A model generated the notes under the pieces. It worked only from the letters and a program-made list of their open reading frames with translations. It was not told where the DNA came from and did not search any database. A program made the position numbers and the translations under genes. Positions 1 through 7,124 of a DNA stretch of 26,355 nt are shown here, in pieces (the first letter of the stretch is position 1; each line of letters starts with the position of its first letter). This DNA is from Candidatus Saccharibacteria bacterium UBA6258. GTDB lineage: Bacteria > Patescibacteriota > Saccharimonadia > Saccharimonadales > Saccharimonadaceae. Where the stretch lies: the NCBI GenBank assembly GCA_002441145.1, contig DJVK01000009.1, positions 1 to 26,355 on the forward strand, given 5' to 3'.

Positions 1-656
1 GACACAAAACGAGCCGTTGGCACCCTAAGATGGCGCCATACATTCACAGCAAGCGCCAGGACAGTCACATCATTGACTTGACTAAGACCGTTGAAGGTCT
101 TGAAAAAGCGCTACCAATTATCACAAGCGTCGCTGCAAGCGGCAAACAAGTTTTGTTTGTTGGTACAAAGAAACAAGCTAAAGAAGCTGTTAAAGCTGCG
201 GCCGAAAAAGTTGGTCAAGCATACGTCGTAGAACGATGGGTTGGCGGTATGCTGACAAACGTCGCTACGACATCAGCACAAATCAAGAAGCTTAAAGACC
301 TCGAGCGCCGCATGGTAAGTGGTGACCTTGAAAAGCGCTACAACAAGCTCGAAGTACAACGCTTCCAGGAAGAAATTGATGCGCTGAACCTTAAATACAG
401 TGGTATCAAGGACCTAAATGGCAAGCCTGGTCTTGTTATCGTTCTCGACACTCTTGTTGACGCGAACGCGATTCGCGAAGCTAAGACTCTCGGCGTTCAA
501 GTTGTCGGTGTCGTTGACACCAACGCTAACCCAGACGTCGTAGACTACGTCATTCCTGGTAACGACGACGCAATCAAGGGCCTTCAGCTCTTCCTCGACT
601 ACTTCGTAGCCGCTGTACAGGAAGGTGTTGGCTCAGTAAAGAAAGAGGAGAAGTAA
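1..656 (+). CDS. rpsB: 30S ribosomal protein S2 (5' end outside window)
   Basis: Small-subunit protein S2, which binds the 30S body-head junction and helps load S1. The frame is open from base 3 onward, reading HKTSRWHPKM before the first in-window ATG at 30. This matches the conserved S2 N-terminus (GHxTxxWNPKM), so the ATG at 30 is internal and roughly 20 residues lie upstream of the window. Further family signatures are LFVGTKKQAKEAV, the ERWVGGMLTN block and the C-terminal DTNANPDVVDYVIPGNDDAI block. The end is TAA, two bases before tsf, and the tsf Shine-Dalgarno (AGAGGAG, 644-650) lies inside the last S2 codons, so the two are translationally linked. The rpsB-tsf pair is nearly universal in bacteria. 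Confidence 0.98.
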   Translation, partial: HKTSRWHPKMAPYIHSKRQDSHIIDLTKTVEGLEKALPIITSVAASGKQVLFVGTKKQAKEAVKAAAEKVGQAYVVERWVGGMLTNVATTSAQIKKLKDLERRMVSGDLEKRYNKLEVQRFQEEIDALNLKYSGIKDLNGKPGLVIVLDTLVDANAIREAKTLGVQVVGVVDTNANPDVVDYVIPGNDDAIKGLQLFLDYFVAAVQEGVGSVKKEEK

Positions 657-657
657 T

Positions 658-1254
658 ATGGGCATTACTATCGAAGACATCAAGAAGCTAAAAGAACTTA
701 CTGGCGTTGGTCTGACTGACGCTAAGGTAGCGCTCGTCGAAGCTAACGGCGATTTTGACAAAGCTCTCGAAGCTATGCGCAAAAAAGGTTTGACGAAGGC
801 AGAAAAGAAGGGCGACCGTGAAGCACGTGAAGGCCTTATTGAAAGCTACGTTCACTCAAACCGCATCGGCGTTATCGTCGAAGTAAACTGTGAGACCGAC
901 TTCGTTGCACGTCTACCAGAATTCAAGGAACTTGCACACCAGGTTGCGATGCAAATCGCTGCAATGGCGCCAAAGTATGTATCTGAGGCTGATATTCCAG
1001 CTGAAGAATATGCCCGCGTCAAAGCTGAATTGCTTTCGAGCGAAGCTCTAAAGAGCAAGCCTGCCGAAATGGCTGACAAGATTGTCGAAGGTCAACTTTC
1101 TAAGCACTTTGCAGAGCAGGTCCTTATGAGCCAGACATTTATTCTTGACGATAAGATGACTGTTGCTGATCGTGTCAAAGAACAAATCGCTAAGAGTGGT
1201 GAGAACATCGTTGTTCGCCAATTCAAGCGTATCGAACTTGGCGTAAACGAATAG
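658..1254 (+). CDS. tsf: Elongation factor Ts
   Basis: Guanine-nucleotide exchange factor that regenerates EF-Tu-GTP. It has the N-terminal UBA-like domain (about residues 3-50) and the signature TDFVAR at 80-85, whose Asp-Phe insert into EF-Tu near the nucleotide site in the known structures. At 198 aa it is the short form, as in Thermus, with one core subdomain, compared with about 280 aa in E. coli. It starts one base after the rpsB stop with a strong upstream SD and ends in TAG just before a hairpin terminator. In many bacteria pyrH follows tsf; here it is absent. Confidence 0.98.
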   Translation: MGITIEDIKKLKELTGVGLTDAKVALVEANGDFDKALEAMRKKGLTKAEKKGDREAREGLIESYVHSNRIGVIVEVNCETDFVARLPEFKELAHQVAMQIAAMAPKYVSEADIPAEEYARVKAELLSSEALKSKPAEMADKIVEGQLSKHFAEQVLMSQTFILDDKMTVADRVKEQIAKSGENIVVRQFKRIELGVNE

Positions 1255-1267
1255 AACATTGTTTCTA

Positions 1268-1303
1268 ACTATAAAACCCGGCAACTAGGCCGGGTTTTAT
1301 AGT
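1268..1303 (+). terminator. Rho-independent terminator after rpsB-tsf
   Basis: A perfect 15-bp stem pairs 1268-1282 with 1289-1303 around a 6-nt loop (AACTAG). The lower half is ACTATAAAA/TTTTATAGT and the upper part is the GC-rich CCCGGC/GCCGGG. The stem is symmetrical, with a T-run on the right arm and an A-run on the left, so it could work in both directions. It separates rpsB-tsf from the frr transcription unit. Confidence 0.93.
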
Positions 1304-1310
1304 AGTAATT

Positions 1311-1319
1311 TGCTATAAT
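1311..1319 (+). promoter_or_regulatory. Extended -10 promoter for frr
   Basis: TGC followed by a perfect TATAAT (1314-1319) forms an extended -10 element. The -35 slot (about 1291-1296) falls inside the right arm of the preceding terminator and does not resemble TTGACA, so the TG extension probably compensates. The predicted transcript start near 1326 leaves a leader of about 19 nt that carries a GAGAGGA Shine-Dalgarno at 1334-1340. Confidence 0.75.
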
Positions 1320-1344
1320 ATACTTAGATAAACGAGAGGAACCT

Positions 1345-1899
1345 ATGTTTAATACCGACCCCTATGAATTAAAAATGACAAGCGCTCTTGAGCACTTTGA
1401 CGAAGAACTGAAAAAGATCCGTACTGGCCGCGCTCACCCAAGCATGCTTGATGGCATCAAGGTTTCGGCCTATGGGTCTGAGATGCCGCTAAACCAGGTT
1501 GCAAACATCACCGCCCCAGAGGCACAAATGCTACAGATTACGCCATTTGACCCAGGTAATATTCAGCATATTGCCGCTGCGATCCGTAACGACCCGAGCC
1601 TTGGCCTAAATCCAAGTGACGACGGCCGCGTCGTTCGCGTTCCTGTGCCGGCACTTACTGAAGATCGTCGTAAAATGCTTGTTAAGCAAGCTGGTGAAAA
1701 GGTAGAGGAAGCGCGTATTGCTCTTCGTAACATCCGCCAAGACGGCCTAAAGGATGCAAAGCACAAAAAAGAGAACAAAGAAATCTCTGAAGACGACATG
1801 AAGCTTGTTGATAAAGAATTTGACCGCCTGATGGGCGAGTATCAAGGCAAAATCGAAGAAGCGTTCAGGGCTAAAGAAAAGGATATCTTAACGATCTAA
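1345..1899 (+). CDS. frr: Ribosome recycling factor
   Basis: Acts with EF-G to split post-termination ribosomes. It is 184 aa, the usual length. Family features are the N-terminal helix ending in EELKKIRTGRAHPSMLDGI, the beta-rich domain II around residues 30-105, and the returning helical segment EDRRKMLVKQAGEKVEEAR with IALRNIRQD. The start is fixed by GAGAGGA at 1334-1340. The TAA stop overlaps the uppS ATG by one base (TAATG), so uppS translation is probably coupled. It heads the run frr-uppS-rseP-CPBP-proB-proS. Confidence 0.97.
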   Translation: MFNTDPYELKMTSALEHFDEELKKIRTGRAHPSMLDGIKVSAYGSEMPLNQVANITAPEAQMLQITPFDPGNIQHIAAAIRNDPSLGLNPSDDGRVVRVPVPALTEDRRKMLVKQAGEKVEEARIALRNIRQDGLKDAKHKKENKEISEDDMKLVDKEFDRLMGEYQGKIEEAFRAKEKDILTI

Positions 1900-2591
1900 T
1901 GACCCACTCCTCTGTACCGACTCACGTCGGCTATATCGTTGACGGTAATCGTCGTTGGGCAAAAGCACGGGGATTGCCTGGATTCGAAGGACATCGAGCA
2001 GGGTACCATACACTGCAGGATGTGTTACTTGAAACTATTCATAGCGGCGTGTTCTATGTGAGCGCGTATGTCTTTAGTACCGAAAACTGGAAGCGCAGCG
2101 AAGACGAGGTCGGCAAGCTTATGAACCTCTTGTTGAGAGTTCTTAAGACCGATGCCCATATTTTTGTTGAGAACAATGTCCGCATGCGCGTACTAGGGAC
2201 TCGCGAAGGCTTGTCTAAGCCCGTCCTCAAAGCAATCGATGATGCCGAGGAGCTGACAAAGGATATGACGGGCGGCCAGATTTTACTTTGCTTGAATTAC
2301 GGTGGTCAACTCGAGGTTTCAGATGCGGTCAAGGCGATGATACGTGCGGGAGTCGCCGCCGATGACGTAACGCCCGACGAAATTGCGAAATATTTGTATG
2401 CGCCCGACGTTCCAGCGTGTGATCTTATTGTCCGTACGAGCGGTGAGCAGAGGCTGAGCAACTTTATGTTATGGCGCAGTGCTTACAGTGAACTGCTATT
2501 TATAGATAAGACATGGCCAGACATGACAAAGCAGGACGTAAGCGATATACTAGATGAATATGCGCGCCGTGGGCGCCGATTTGGAGGATAA
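1899..2591 (+). CDS. uppS: Isoprenyl transferase (undecaprenyl diphosphate synthase family)
   Basis: A cis-prenyltransferase that condenses isopentenyl diphosphate units to make the C55 lipid carrier for cell-wall precursors. It is 230 aa. The diphosphate-binding motif is DGNRRWAK at 15-22, with catalytic Asp15; the more common bacterial form is DGNGRWAK. Also visible are GHRAG, the STENWKRS block and the C-terminal RTSGEQRLSNFMLW with AYSELLF, which binds IPP diphosphate in the family. It overlaps the frr stop by one base and ends directly against rseP. cdsA and dxr, which often follow uppS in other bacteria, are missing. Chain length cannot be read from the sequence. Confidence 0.95.
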   Translation: MTHSSVPTHVGYIVDGNRRWAKARGLPGFEGHRAGYHTLQDVLLETIHSGVFYVSAYVFSTENWKRSEDEVGKLMNLLLRVLKTDAHIFVENNVRMRVLGTREGLSKPVLKAIDDAEELTKDMTGGQILLCLNYGGQLEVSDAVKAMIRAGVAADDVTPDEIAKYLYAPDVPACDLIVRTSGEQRLSNFMLWRSAYSELLFIDKTWPDMTKQDVSDILDEYARRGRRFGG

Positions 2592-3749
2592 ATGGACATT
2601 GTTTTTGGGGTAATATTAGGGATTATAGTGCTCACGATTCTCGTGGTGATCCACGAACTTGGGCACGCGCTTGTCGCGCGTCGTAACGGCGTAGTCGTCG
2701 AGGAATTCGGCGTAGGGTTCCCCCCACTCGCCTGGGGCAAGAAAGTAAAAAAGAGCTTGCTAGGCAAAAATGTACTCTTCAGTGTTAACTGGCTGCCTTT
2801 AGGGGGCTTCGTTAAGCTGCAAGGTGAGAATGACTCAGCTGATAGGCCAGGTGATTATGGCGCTGTTACATTTTGGCAAAAAACCAAGATTCTTTTAGCA
2901 GGTGTAGCAATGAACTGGTTAACTGCAGTCGTGCTGTTTTCGTTTTTGGCTGCGATAGGTTTGCCAAAGATATTACCAAACCAATTTAGTATTCCAAGCG
3001 ACACTCAGACGATTCGCCAACCGGTCGAACTAGTATCGATCGTTGACGGTTCGCCAGCAGAGAAGGCGGGACTTCAGCAAGGTGATAAGATTATTCGTTT
3101 CGCAGGTGAACCATTAGAAGGTGCTGCAGACTTAAGCCGACTCGCGAAGGACAACGGCGGCAAAATGGTAGAAGTTATTTACTCACGCAATAACGTCGAA
3201 GCCAGCACTCCTGTAACGCTCCGCGACAATAACGACGACAAAAAGGGTTACCTTGGTGCGGGTTCTGCACAGCAGGAACTGATTAAGGCGAGCTGGTCTG
3301 CACCAATCGTTGGTTTTGGCACGACGGTGCAAATGACTGCGGTCACGCTGCAGGGTCTTGGTGATGTTATTGGGAAGGGCCTTAGCGGGCTTGTTCTCCA
3401 GTTCAGCTTTGATGAGGATACTAAAACAGCAGCTAAGGCTGATCTTGCGACTGTGGGTGATAGCGTGGCTGGACCGGTTGGCATCTTCGGTGTCATATTC
3501 CCGGCAGCCGAAAAAGCCGGACCTACGCACGTCATATTACTCGCAGCGATTATTTCGTTGACGTTGGCGGTCATGAACATTCTGCCTATTCCAGCACTCG
3601 ATGGTGGACGATGGTTTGTTACGGCACTGTTCCGGGCGCTAAAAAAGCCTCTCAACAAAGATATCGAAGAGAAAATTCACGGCGCAGGGTTTATGGCGCT
3701 GATGTTCTTGGTTGTTTTGATTACGATAGCTGATATCGGGAAGCTTTAG
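2592..3749 (+). CDS. rseP: RseP-like site-2 zinc metalloprotease (M50)
   Basis: Intramembrane protease that cuts anti-sigma factors or leftover signal peptides within the membrane. The zinc motif HELGH lies at residues 21-25 in the first transmembrane helix. One PDZ domain covers about residues 140-200 (VSIVDGSPAEKAGLQQGDKI), and the second metal-binding motif NILPIPALDGG is at 329-339 in a C-terminal helix. At 385 aa it is shorter than E. coli RseP (450 aa, two PDZ domains). It starts one base after uppS, with a strong GGAGG at 2583-2587 inside the uppS end. No anti-sigma substrate is encoded nearby. Confidence 0.94.
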   Translation: MDIVFGVILGIIVLTILVVIHELGHALVARRNGVVVEEFGVGFPPLAWGKKVKKSLLGKNVLFSVNWLPLGGFVKLQGENDSADRPGDYGAVTFWQKTKILLAGVAMNWLTAVVLFSFLAAIGLPKILPNQFSIPSDTQTIRQPVELVSIVDGSPAEKAGLQQGDKIIRFAGEPLEGAADLSRLAKDNGGKMVEVIYSRNNVEASTPVTLRDNNDDKKGYLGAGSAQQELIKASWSAPIVGFGTTVQMTAVTLQGLGDVIGKGLSGLVLQFSFDEDTKTAAKADLATVGDSVAGPVGIFGVIFPAAEKAGPTHVILLAAIISLTLAVMNILPIPALDGGRWFVTALFRALKKPLNKDIEEKIHGAGFMALMFLVVLITIADIGKL

Positions 3750-3759
3750 CTGAAAACAG

Positions 3760-4482
3760 ATGGAGAGGATTAAAAACTCACGGTATGTCCACTGGGTCTT
3801 TTGGCCGACGTGGATGGTCGTGAGTTTTTTTGGCGCATCCGCACTAATGGCTGGATTCGTGATAGTTGCGACCAGACTCGGCGTTGATGTGCCGATCGAC
3901 ACAACACTAGGCGGGTTGGTACTTAGGCTGGCGATGTATGTAGTAATGACCGCGCTATTCGTGGCGTTGCCGTATTATGTGTGGCGTATGCCGTTTAGTC
4001 GCCGCGAAGTAGGTCTGGCGCGCGAGTTGACATGGGCAGACATCGGATTGGCGATTGCAGGATTTGTGCTGTATGGTTTGTTATCGATGGTCGCGCTGGC
4101 GCTCGCTAGGCAGGTGCCAGGGTTCAATACCGCGCAAGTTCAGGATCTTGGACTCCAGAATATACTTGGAATGGAGCGGATGATCGCGTTTATCACACTG
4201 GTAATCGTGACGCCATTTATCGAAGAGTTTATTTTTAGAGGTGTATTATATGGCAAGCTTCGGGTGGCGAGTATGTCTATCGCGGCGGCGGGGTTTGTCG
4301 TTAGTATATTGTTCGCTATCGCGCATGGGCAGTGGAATGTTGGTATCGATGTTTTTTGTCTCAGTTTAGTCGCAATCGCATTGCGCGAAGTGACTGGCAC
4401 GATTTGGGCGGGCGTCTTGATGCATATGATTAAGAATGCAATTGCGTTCTATTTATTATTTGTCGCAGCGCAAGGATTTTAG
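3760..4482 (+). CDS. CPBP-family intramembrane glutamic endopeptidase
   Basis: A multi-pass membrane protein of 240 aa with the three motifs of the CPBP (Abi, CAAX protease and bacteriocin-processing) family. These are EEFIFR at 155-160 (catalytic Glu pair and Arg), FAIAH ending at His189, and HMIKN at 222-226. Hydrophobic segments cover about 12-38, 51-75, 92-115, 140-155, 170-190 and 205-238. Members process prenylated or other membrane peptides or confer bacteriocin immunity, and the substrate here is unknown. It lies 10 bp after rseP and 3 bp before proB without its own promoter, so it is probably co-transcribed. The start ATG has no good upstream SD. Confidence 0.88.
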   Translation: MERIKNSRYVHWVFWPTWMVVSFFGASALMAGFVIVATRLGVDVPIDTTLGGLVLRLAMYVVMTALFVALPYYVWRMPFSRREVGLARELTWADIGLAIAGFVLYGLLSMVALALARQVPGFNTAQVQDLGLQNILGMERMIAFITLVIVTPFIEEFIFRGVLYGKLRVASMSIAAAGFVVSILFAIAHGQWNVGIDVFCLSLVAIALREVTGTIWAGVLMHMIKNAIAFYLLFVAAQGF

Positions 4483-4485
4483 CGC

Positions 4486-5229
4486 ATGGCAAATGATATT
4501 CTTGTCGTAAAGGTTGGCACGAGTACGCTGCTCGGGTCGCACGAAGAGCCAAGCCGGACATTTGAGTATGTCGCTAATAGTGTCATCGACCTTAGCAGCC
4601 AGTACCGTATCGTACTGGTGACGTCGGGGGCGATAGGATTCGGTGTTACGCAACTTGGTCTAAGTGGTCGTCCACACGAAATTCGCAAACTGCAGGCATT
4701 GTCGATGATTGGCCAGGTAGGTCTGCTGCGCAAATGGCGCGAAGCATTCGACGGCGTGACGACAGGGCAAGTGCTGGTGACTCGTAATGAATTACGCGAT
4801 GAAACGACAGGACTTGCGTTCCGTGAGAGCATCGAACAGGTGTGGGAGTATGGCGCGATACCGATAGTCAATGAAAACGATGCCGTCAGCAACGAAGAAA
4901 TAAGTTTTGGTGATAACGACCGGCTTGCAGCCGAAGTCGCGATTAGTTTAAAGGCCAAATCACTAGTCATGTTAACTGATCAGAATGGTATACAGGCTGG
5001 ATTTGGTACTGATTCACAGTATCGCCTCGAGGTTGTATCAATTGATGACGTATCGACGCATATCCTGCCATCTAAATCAGTCATGGGCAAGGGCGGTGCT
5101 TCGAGCAAGGTCATTGCCGCATCGCTTGCCGTTAACTCAGGAATCGATGTTTTTATCGCGCATGCGGCTGAGCGCGGAGCAGTCGAAGAGGCGCTCTCTG
5201 GTAAAATGGGTACAAAAATTGTACAATAG
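4486..5229 (+). CDS. proB: Glutamate 5-kinase-like amino acid kinase (no PUA domain)
   Basis: Phosphorylates the gamma-carboxylate of glutamate, the first step to proline. Family residues are present: Lys9 in VVKVGTST, the TSGAIGFG loop at 46-53, NENDAV at 129-134, FGDNDRL at 141-147 and the nucleotide-site GKGGASSK at 201-208. It is 247 aa, so the C-terminal PUA domain of E. coli ProB (367 aa) is absent, as in some other bacterial ProBs. No proA or proC is in the window. It sits between a membrane protease gene and proS, with 3 bp and 9 bp spacing, so co-transcription with proS is likely. A different substrate cannot be excluded. Confidence 0.85.
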   Translation: MANDILVVKVGTSTLLGSHEEPSRTFEYVANSVIDLSSQYRIVLVTSGAIGFGVTQLGLSGRPHEIRKLQALSMIGQVGLLRKWREAFDGVTTGQVLVTRNELRDETTGLAFRESIEQVWEYGAIPIVNENDAVSNEEISFGDNDRLAAEVAISLKAKSLVMLTDQNGIQAGFGTDSQYRLEVVSIDDVSTHILPSKSVMGKGGASSKVIAASLAVNSGIDVFIAHAAERGAVEEALSGKMGTKIVQ

Positions 5230-5238
5230 AGCGTAATT

Positions 5239-6480
5239 ATGCGCATATCACAATTATTTACACGGACATCAAAAACGGCACCTGCTGACGAGGTCGCCAA
5301 GAACGCACAACTACTAATTCGTGCAGGATTTGTATACAAAGTAATGGCGGGCGTCTACGCCTATACACCGCTTGGTCTTCGTGTACTCGAAAACATCAAA
5401 CAGATCGTACGCGAAGAAATGAACGCCATCGGTGGGCAAGAACTTATCATGAGTAGCCTACAGGCCAAAGAGACATGGGCAAAGACAGGGCGATGGGACG
5501 ATGAAGTCGTTGATGTATGGTTTAAGTCTAAATTAAAAGACGACACCGAAGTCGGCTTTGGCTGGAGCCACGAAGAAACTATCATCGAGATGGTCCAGCA
5601 GTATTTGAAGAGTTACAAAGATCTTCCAATTAATGTCTATCAATTCCAAACCAAGATGCGCAATGAGTTACGCGCTAAGAGCGGTATCATGCGTGGCCGC
5701 GAGTTCGTCATGAAAGATATGTACAGCTGTAGTATCGACGCCGAGCAACACGAAGCGTTTTATGCGGCTACCATCGAGGCGTACAATCGTATCTTTGAGC
5801 GCCTAGGCTTAGGTGAAGACACATACGTTACATTCGCGAGTGGAGGTGCGTTTACTAAGTTTAGTCACGAGTTCCAGACCATTTGTGACGCTGGCGAGGA
5901 CGTTATTTATCTGCACCGCGGTAAAAATATCGCTGTCAACGAAGAAGTACTAGAGGAAGCTCTCGAAGAGCTAGGCGTCTCGCGCGATGAAATGGAAAAG
6001 GTCAAGACAGCTGAGGTCGGTAACATCTTTAACTTTGGCACGCAAAAGTCAGAAGAAATGGGCTTTACGTTCACGAATGCCGAAGGTAAGGAACAATTTG
6101 TTCACCTTGGTTCATATGGAATCGGTATTACACGCGTTATGGGCGTAATCGTCGAGAAGTTCGCCGATGATAAAGGTATCGTGTGGCCAGAAGGTGTGGC
6201 GCCGGCTAAAGTCTACCTGGTTCGCATTGGTAGCGATGACGCAATCACGCATGCTGATGCATTGTATGATGAACTGACCGCAAAGGGAATAGAGGTAATT
6301 TATGATGATCGCGACGAGCGACCGGGTGTTAAATTTGCCGATGCAGAGCTTATGGGTATACCGTATCGGGTTACCGTAAGCGACCGTTTGATTGCCGATG
6401 CATCATACGAATTGACTGTACGTAACAGTGGTGAGACCGTACTATTGACACACGACGAATTGCTTGCTAAACTAAGCTGA
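5239..6480 (+). CDS. proS: Prolyl-tRNA synthetase lacking the editing (INS) domain
   Basis: Charges tRNA-Pro. It is 413 aa, compared with about 570 aa for typical bacterial ProRS. The class II core is intact: motif 1 around 30-50, motif 2 with MRNELRAKSGIMRGREF at 140-156, and motif 3 GSYGIGITR at 291-299. An anticodon-binding domain follows from about 325 to the end. The roughly 180-residue INS editing domain that normally separates motifs 2 and 3 is replaced by a short acidic linker (about 225-258). The enzyme would therefore lack cis-editing of Ala-tRNA-Pro. It ends in TGA, showing that UGA is a stop here. Confidence 0.96.
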   Translation: MRISQLFTRTSKTAPADEVAKNAQLLIRAGFVYKVMAGVYAYTPLGLRVLENIKQIVREEMNAIGGQELIMSSLQAKETWAKTGRWDDEVVDVWFKSKLKDDTEVGFGWSHEETIIEMVQQYLKSYKDLPINVYQFQTKMRNELRAKSGIMRGREFVMKDMYSCSIDAEQHEAFYAATIEAYNRIFERLGLGEDTYVTFASGGAFTKFSHEFQTICDAGEDVIYLHRGKNIAVNEEVLEEALEELGVSRDEMEKVKTAEVGNIFNFGTQKSEEMGFTFTNAEGKEQFVHLGSYGIGITRVMGVIVEKFADDKGIVWPEGVAPAKVYLVRIGSDDAITHADALYDELTAKGIEVIYDDRDERPGVKFADAELMGIPYRVTVSDRLIADASYELTVRNSGETVLLTHDELLAKLS

Positions 6481-6565
6481 ATCAAAGCATCTCTTGGAGG
6501 AGTTAACACTAGTCGAACAGATTAGGTCCTCTCAGGCGGCTAAGAGTGAAACGAGGAAACACATT

Positions 6566-7021
6566 ATGAAAAAAGCATATCAGATTACAGAAGCTGGCCG
6601 CAAAGAACTTGAGGCTGAGCTTGCGGAACTTAAGGGTCGTCGTGGCGATATTGCAGATAAAATAGCAGAAGCCCGCGATTATGGCGACTTAAGTGAAAAC
6701 GCAGAATACGACAGTGCCCGCGAAGAGCAGGGTCTTGTTGAGACGCGTATCGCTGAAATCGAAGACATTTTGATGAACGCCGAAGAAATCAAGACGCGCA
6801 AGTCTAGCAAAGTGCAACTTGGTAGTACTGTCGAACTAAAGAATGGTGACAAGACATTCAGCTACACAGTAGTTGGTCCTGTCGAAGCTGATCCGCTATC
6901 AGGCAAAATCAGCAACGAATCACCAATCGGTATAGCACTTCTTGGCAAGGCTGTCGGCGATGAAGCCGTCATCACGACACCAAAGGGCGACACTACCTAC
7001 ACGGTAATCTCGCTTTCTTAA
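6566..7021 (+). CDS. greA: Transcription elongation factor GreA
   Basis: Binds the RNA polymerase secondary channel and stimulates cleavage of backtracked RNA. The product is 151 aa from the ATG at 6566, close to the usual 158. The N-terminal coiled coil carries the acidic tip block ARDYGDLSENAEYDSAREEQ, and the C-terminal FKBP-like domain ends with SPIGIALLGKAVGDEAVI. The start is set by GAGGAA at 6553-6558. The frame extends upstream to a TTG at 6494, but those 24 residues are not GreA-like and have no SD. It lies 85 bp after proS, in which I see no convincing promoter, and is followed by a strong terminator. Confidence 0.97.
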   Translation: MKKAYQITEAGRKELEAELAELKGRRGDIADKIAEARDYGDLSENAEYDSAREEQGLVETRIAEIEDILMNAEEIKTRKSSKVQLGSTVELKNGDKTFSYTVVGPVEADPLSGKISNESPIGIALLGKAVGDEAVITTPKGDTTYTVISLS

Positions 7022-7036
7022 GTTATTGTCAATCCA

Positions 7037-7069
7037 AAAAACACCTCGCCATGCCAGCGAGGTGTTTTT
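7037..7069 (+). terminator. Rho-independent terminator after greA
   Basis: A perfect 13-bp stem pairs 7037-7049 with 7057-7069. The arms are AAAAACACCTCGC and GCGAGGTGTTTTT, the loop is CATGCCA, and the T-run is on the 3' side. The flanking A-run could let it work on the other strand too. It ends the frr-to-greA region just upstream of the lysS promoter. Confidence 0.95.
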
Positions 7070-7082
7070 ATACCCTGATATT

Positions 7083-7091
7083 TGATACACT
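7083..7091 (+). promoter_or_regulatory. Probable extended -10 promoter for lysS
   Basis: TGA followed by TACACT (7086-7091) fits an extended -10. The -35 slot (about 7063-7068) lies in the right arm of the greA terminator and does not match consensus, the same arrangement as at frr. The predicted start near 7098 gives a leader of about 27 nt. Confidence 0.55.
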
Positions 7092-7124
7092 AATAAGCAG
7101 TAATTAAGAGAAAGAACGAGAATA

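Noticed and set aside
6481..7124. T-box riboswitch upstream of lysS, serS or proS
   Set aside because: Leaders are far too short (0-30 nt) and no T-box core is visible.
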